Assembly (NCBI GenBank): GCA_002494885.1
Contig: DACV01000005.1
Coordinates: 49,040-113,039 of the forward strand
Direction: 5' to 3'
Source of the DNA: Methanobacterium sp. UBA44
GTDB taxonomy: Archaea > Methanobacteriota > Methanobacteria > Methanobacteriales > Methanobacteriaceae
DNA length: 64,000 nucleotides
In this document: one piece after another, positions 62,724 through 64,000 of the stretch
Layout: each line of letters begins with the position of its first letter
How positions within the stretch are numbered: position 1 is the stretch's first letter
Notes under the pieces: generated by a model
Databases searched by the model: none
What the model was told of the DNA's origin: nothing
What the model saw: only the letters and a program-made list of their open reading frames with translations
Position numbers and translations under genes: made by a program

Positions 62724-63623
62724 TTATTCGGTTATAATAAAACATCCATCGCTTTCTACAATCACAGTATGCTCAGATTGCGCTACAACAGCATTACTTT
62801 TCTCTCTGAGTACATGATAAGGGTAGATTGCCCTTGAAGAAATAAGCATTCTCATTGCATTATTCAGGTGATGCTCGCTGAATTGTTCCTGGAGCCACCT
62901 TTGAGCAAAGGGAAGATTTTTATAATTACTCTTAATTTTATTCAATGCCCTTTTGGCGTGTATCAATCTCATGGGCCGGTCTCTAAGGAATCTGAATATA
63001 TGGGCCTCATTCGTATCAGTAACTCTGCCAATTCCATCGGTAGCGAAGGGCTCTATGGCCAAAATATCTCCCTCTTCTAATAAATGGGGATTATTTTCCT
63101 TTATGTTTGGAACTGAAACTCCTGAGTGAAGTATCCACCTATCCATACTGTGACCGGTTAGATTTGAAACAGAATTAAATCCTTTATTGTTAATAGCATT
63201 TTCTATAGCTTCTCCAACCTTTCCAATTTCCACACCAGCTCTTACGGCGCTTATTCCACTTTCAAGTGCTTCATAAGATGCATCTATCATTTTGAGATGA
63301 TAATCGTGATTTTCTGATTCATCACCAATGAGCACACTTATTGCAGTATCCGCAATATATCCATTAATATGGGCACCAAGATCAATTTTAACAAGATCTC
63401 CTGAATTTATAATTTTTTCATCTCCAATCGGAGAAGTGTAGTGGGCAGTTACTTCATTTATTGAAACATTACATGGGAACGCTGGTCTTCCTCCAAGTTC
63501 TACTATTTTATTTTCAACAAATTCAATTAAATCTATAATTTTCATATCTTCTTTGATATAGTCAACAGCACTTTTTCTGACTTCTGATACTATTTTTCCA
63601 GCTTTTTTGTACTTATCAATCAT
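62724..63623 (-). CDS. map: Methionine aminopeptidase, type II
   Basis: A 299-residue metalloprotease that removes the initiator Met. The five metal ligands are seen: Asp in KIDLGAHINGYIADTAI (two), His in TGHSMDRWILHSG, Glu in AIEPFAT and Glu in the C-terminal VVAQSEHTVIVESDG. The roughly 60-residue helical insertion of the type II form is present (FLRDRPMRLIHAKRAL and on). Length and order are normal for archaea. It converges on the gene before it with three bases between. Confidence 0.95.
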   Translation of the reverse strand: MIDKYKKAGKIVSEVRKSAVDYIKEDMKIIDLIEFVENKIVELGGRPAFPCNVSINEVTAHYTSPIGDEKIINSGDLVKIDLGAHINGYIADTAISVLIGDESENHDYHLKMIDASYEALESGISAVRAGVEIGKVGEAIENAINNKGFNSVSNLTGHSMDRWILHSGVSVPNIKENNPHLLEEGDILAIEPFATDGIGRVTDTNEAHIFRFLRDRPMRLIHAKRALNKIKSNYKNLPFAQRWLQEQFSEHHLNNAMRMLISSRAIYPYHVLREKSNAVVAQSEHTVIVESDGCFIITE

Positions 63624-63726
63624 ACAATCACTACTATATGTTCCTATTAGTTAATACTACCTTAATATTCTTTTTTATAGTTATTTGATTCATATTAAAT
63701 TATGTTTTTAATGGATGACATACCTA

Positions 63727-63855
63727 ATGATAAACATTAATAAAGTTCATAAATTACCTCAAGGAGTCCAGCGCTTTAAAACTGAAAACCAGCACATAGG
63801 CGAATATTCAGAAAAAAGAGTAAGTATGGATTTTCTGGATGCTTTAATGCCTTGA
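63727..63855 (+). CDS. Possible small protein or gene remnant
   Basis: A frame of 42 codons (MININ, then LPQGVQRFKTENQHIGEYSE and MDFLDALMP) with GGATGAC upstream. Its composition is protein-like and differs from the AT-rich surroundings, so it may be a small gene or the tail of a decayed one. I do not recognise it. The rest of 63624-64000 shows no other gene I can support. Confidence 0.25.
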   Translation: MININKVHKLPQGVQRFKTENQHIGEYSEKRVSMDFLDALMP

Positions 63856-64000
63856 ATACTTGTTTTTGATATATATTGGATTATGATTATTGTTAATGTT
63901 AACAAACTAATAATATTTTTTTGATTATTAAGTAAAATTTTGCCTTTCAAAATTTGATTTTTTAATAATTTCATGAAAATTATAGTGTAGTACTTATTTT

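Noticed and set aside
63759..63974. 71-codon minus-strand frame near the right edge
   Set aside because: The sequence is low-complexity and AT-driven, has no ribosome binding site and overlaps a more protein-like plus-strand frame.

Overview
The window is AT-rich archaeal DNA from a hydrogenotrophic methanogen of the Methanobacteriales, most likely a mesophilic Methanobacterium. The evidence is an frhADGB F420-reducing hydrogenase operon, cfbD (coenzyme F430 synthesis), cbiE, an MthK-type potassium channel that is nearly collinear with the Methanothermobacter protein, archaeal information-processing genes in their classic order (srp54-pus10-rpl21e-rpo4-DUF655-rsmA-hemK2; pcn-gins51-rpl44e-rps27e-aIF2alpha-nop10), and a large beta-helix adhesin of the kind common in this order. 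Ribosome binding sites are of the GGAGGTGAT type with short spacers, and TTG starts are frequent.

Layout. 1-9600 (mostly minus strand): an edge-cut membrane protein, an uncharacterised cytoplasmic protein, a pilin-like protein, an AIR-synthase-related protein, hisH, a sugar nucleotidyltransferase-cupin fusion, cfbD, then (plus) a secreted metallopeptidase-like protein and sfsA, then (minus) the K+ channel and a small membrane protein. 9700-17500: a P-type ATPase, an FAD oxidoreductase, a YbjQ-type protein and a TetR-regulated ABC exporter operon with candidate operators. 17500-24200: a variable stretch with a frameshifted nuclease-like gene, a YchF-type GTPase, a subtilase interrupted by an in-frame TAA, cbiE, and a secreted metallopeptidase-like/chitobiase-domain protein. 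24300-32800: core genes for translation, secretion, rRNA/tRNA modification, purine salvage, diphthamide and the exosome. 32800-37000: a decayed membrane-protein gene and a 911-residue adhesin flanked by roughly 100-bp direct repeats. 37000-44600: transcription, replication and translation genes. 44600-47900: an EndoQ-like repair nuclease coupled to a MoxR ATPase and a VWA protein. 47900-56400: a defence-type block with a MazF-like toxin-antitoxin pair, a frameshifted zinc-ribbon gene and a complete type I restriction-modification operon, ending in a truncated antitoxin copy and two tRNA-Arg genes. 56500-64000: a PAC2 protein, a PepSY protein, frhADGB, a TPR protein, an unknown protein and methionine aminopeptidase.

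The most unusual signal is a family of short perfect hairpins (6-9 bp arms, 2-5 nt loops) whose stem sequences differ while the connectors (ATGCCC, TGATGGC-like) recur. It forms arrays at 22218-22316, 41998-42323 and 55914-56050, lies in-frame inside hsdS as a 54-bp insertion (51514-51567), and has single copies at 26761-26780 and beside a tRNA at 56313-56331. Several copies are bounded by direct repeats, which suggests a mobile or amplifying palindromic element. Second, two large genes (the adhesin and hsdR) have intact reading frames and well-placed ribosome binding sites but ATT or ATC where the start codon should be. Third, four genes are broken by single-base events. Sequencing error has to be excluded for these last two groups.
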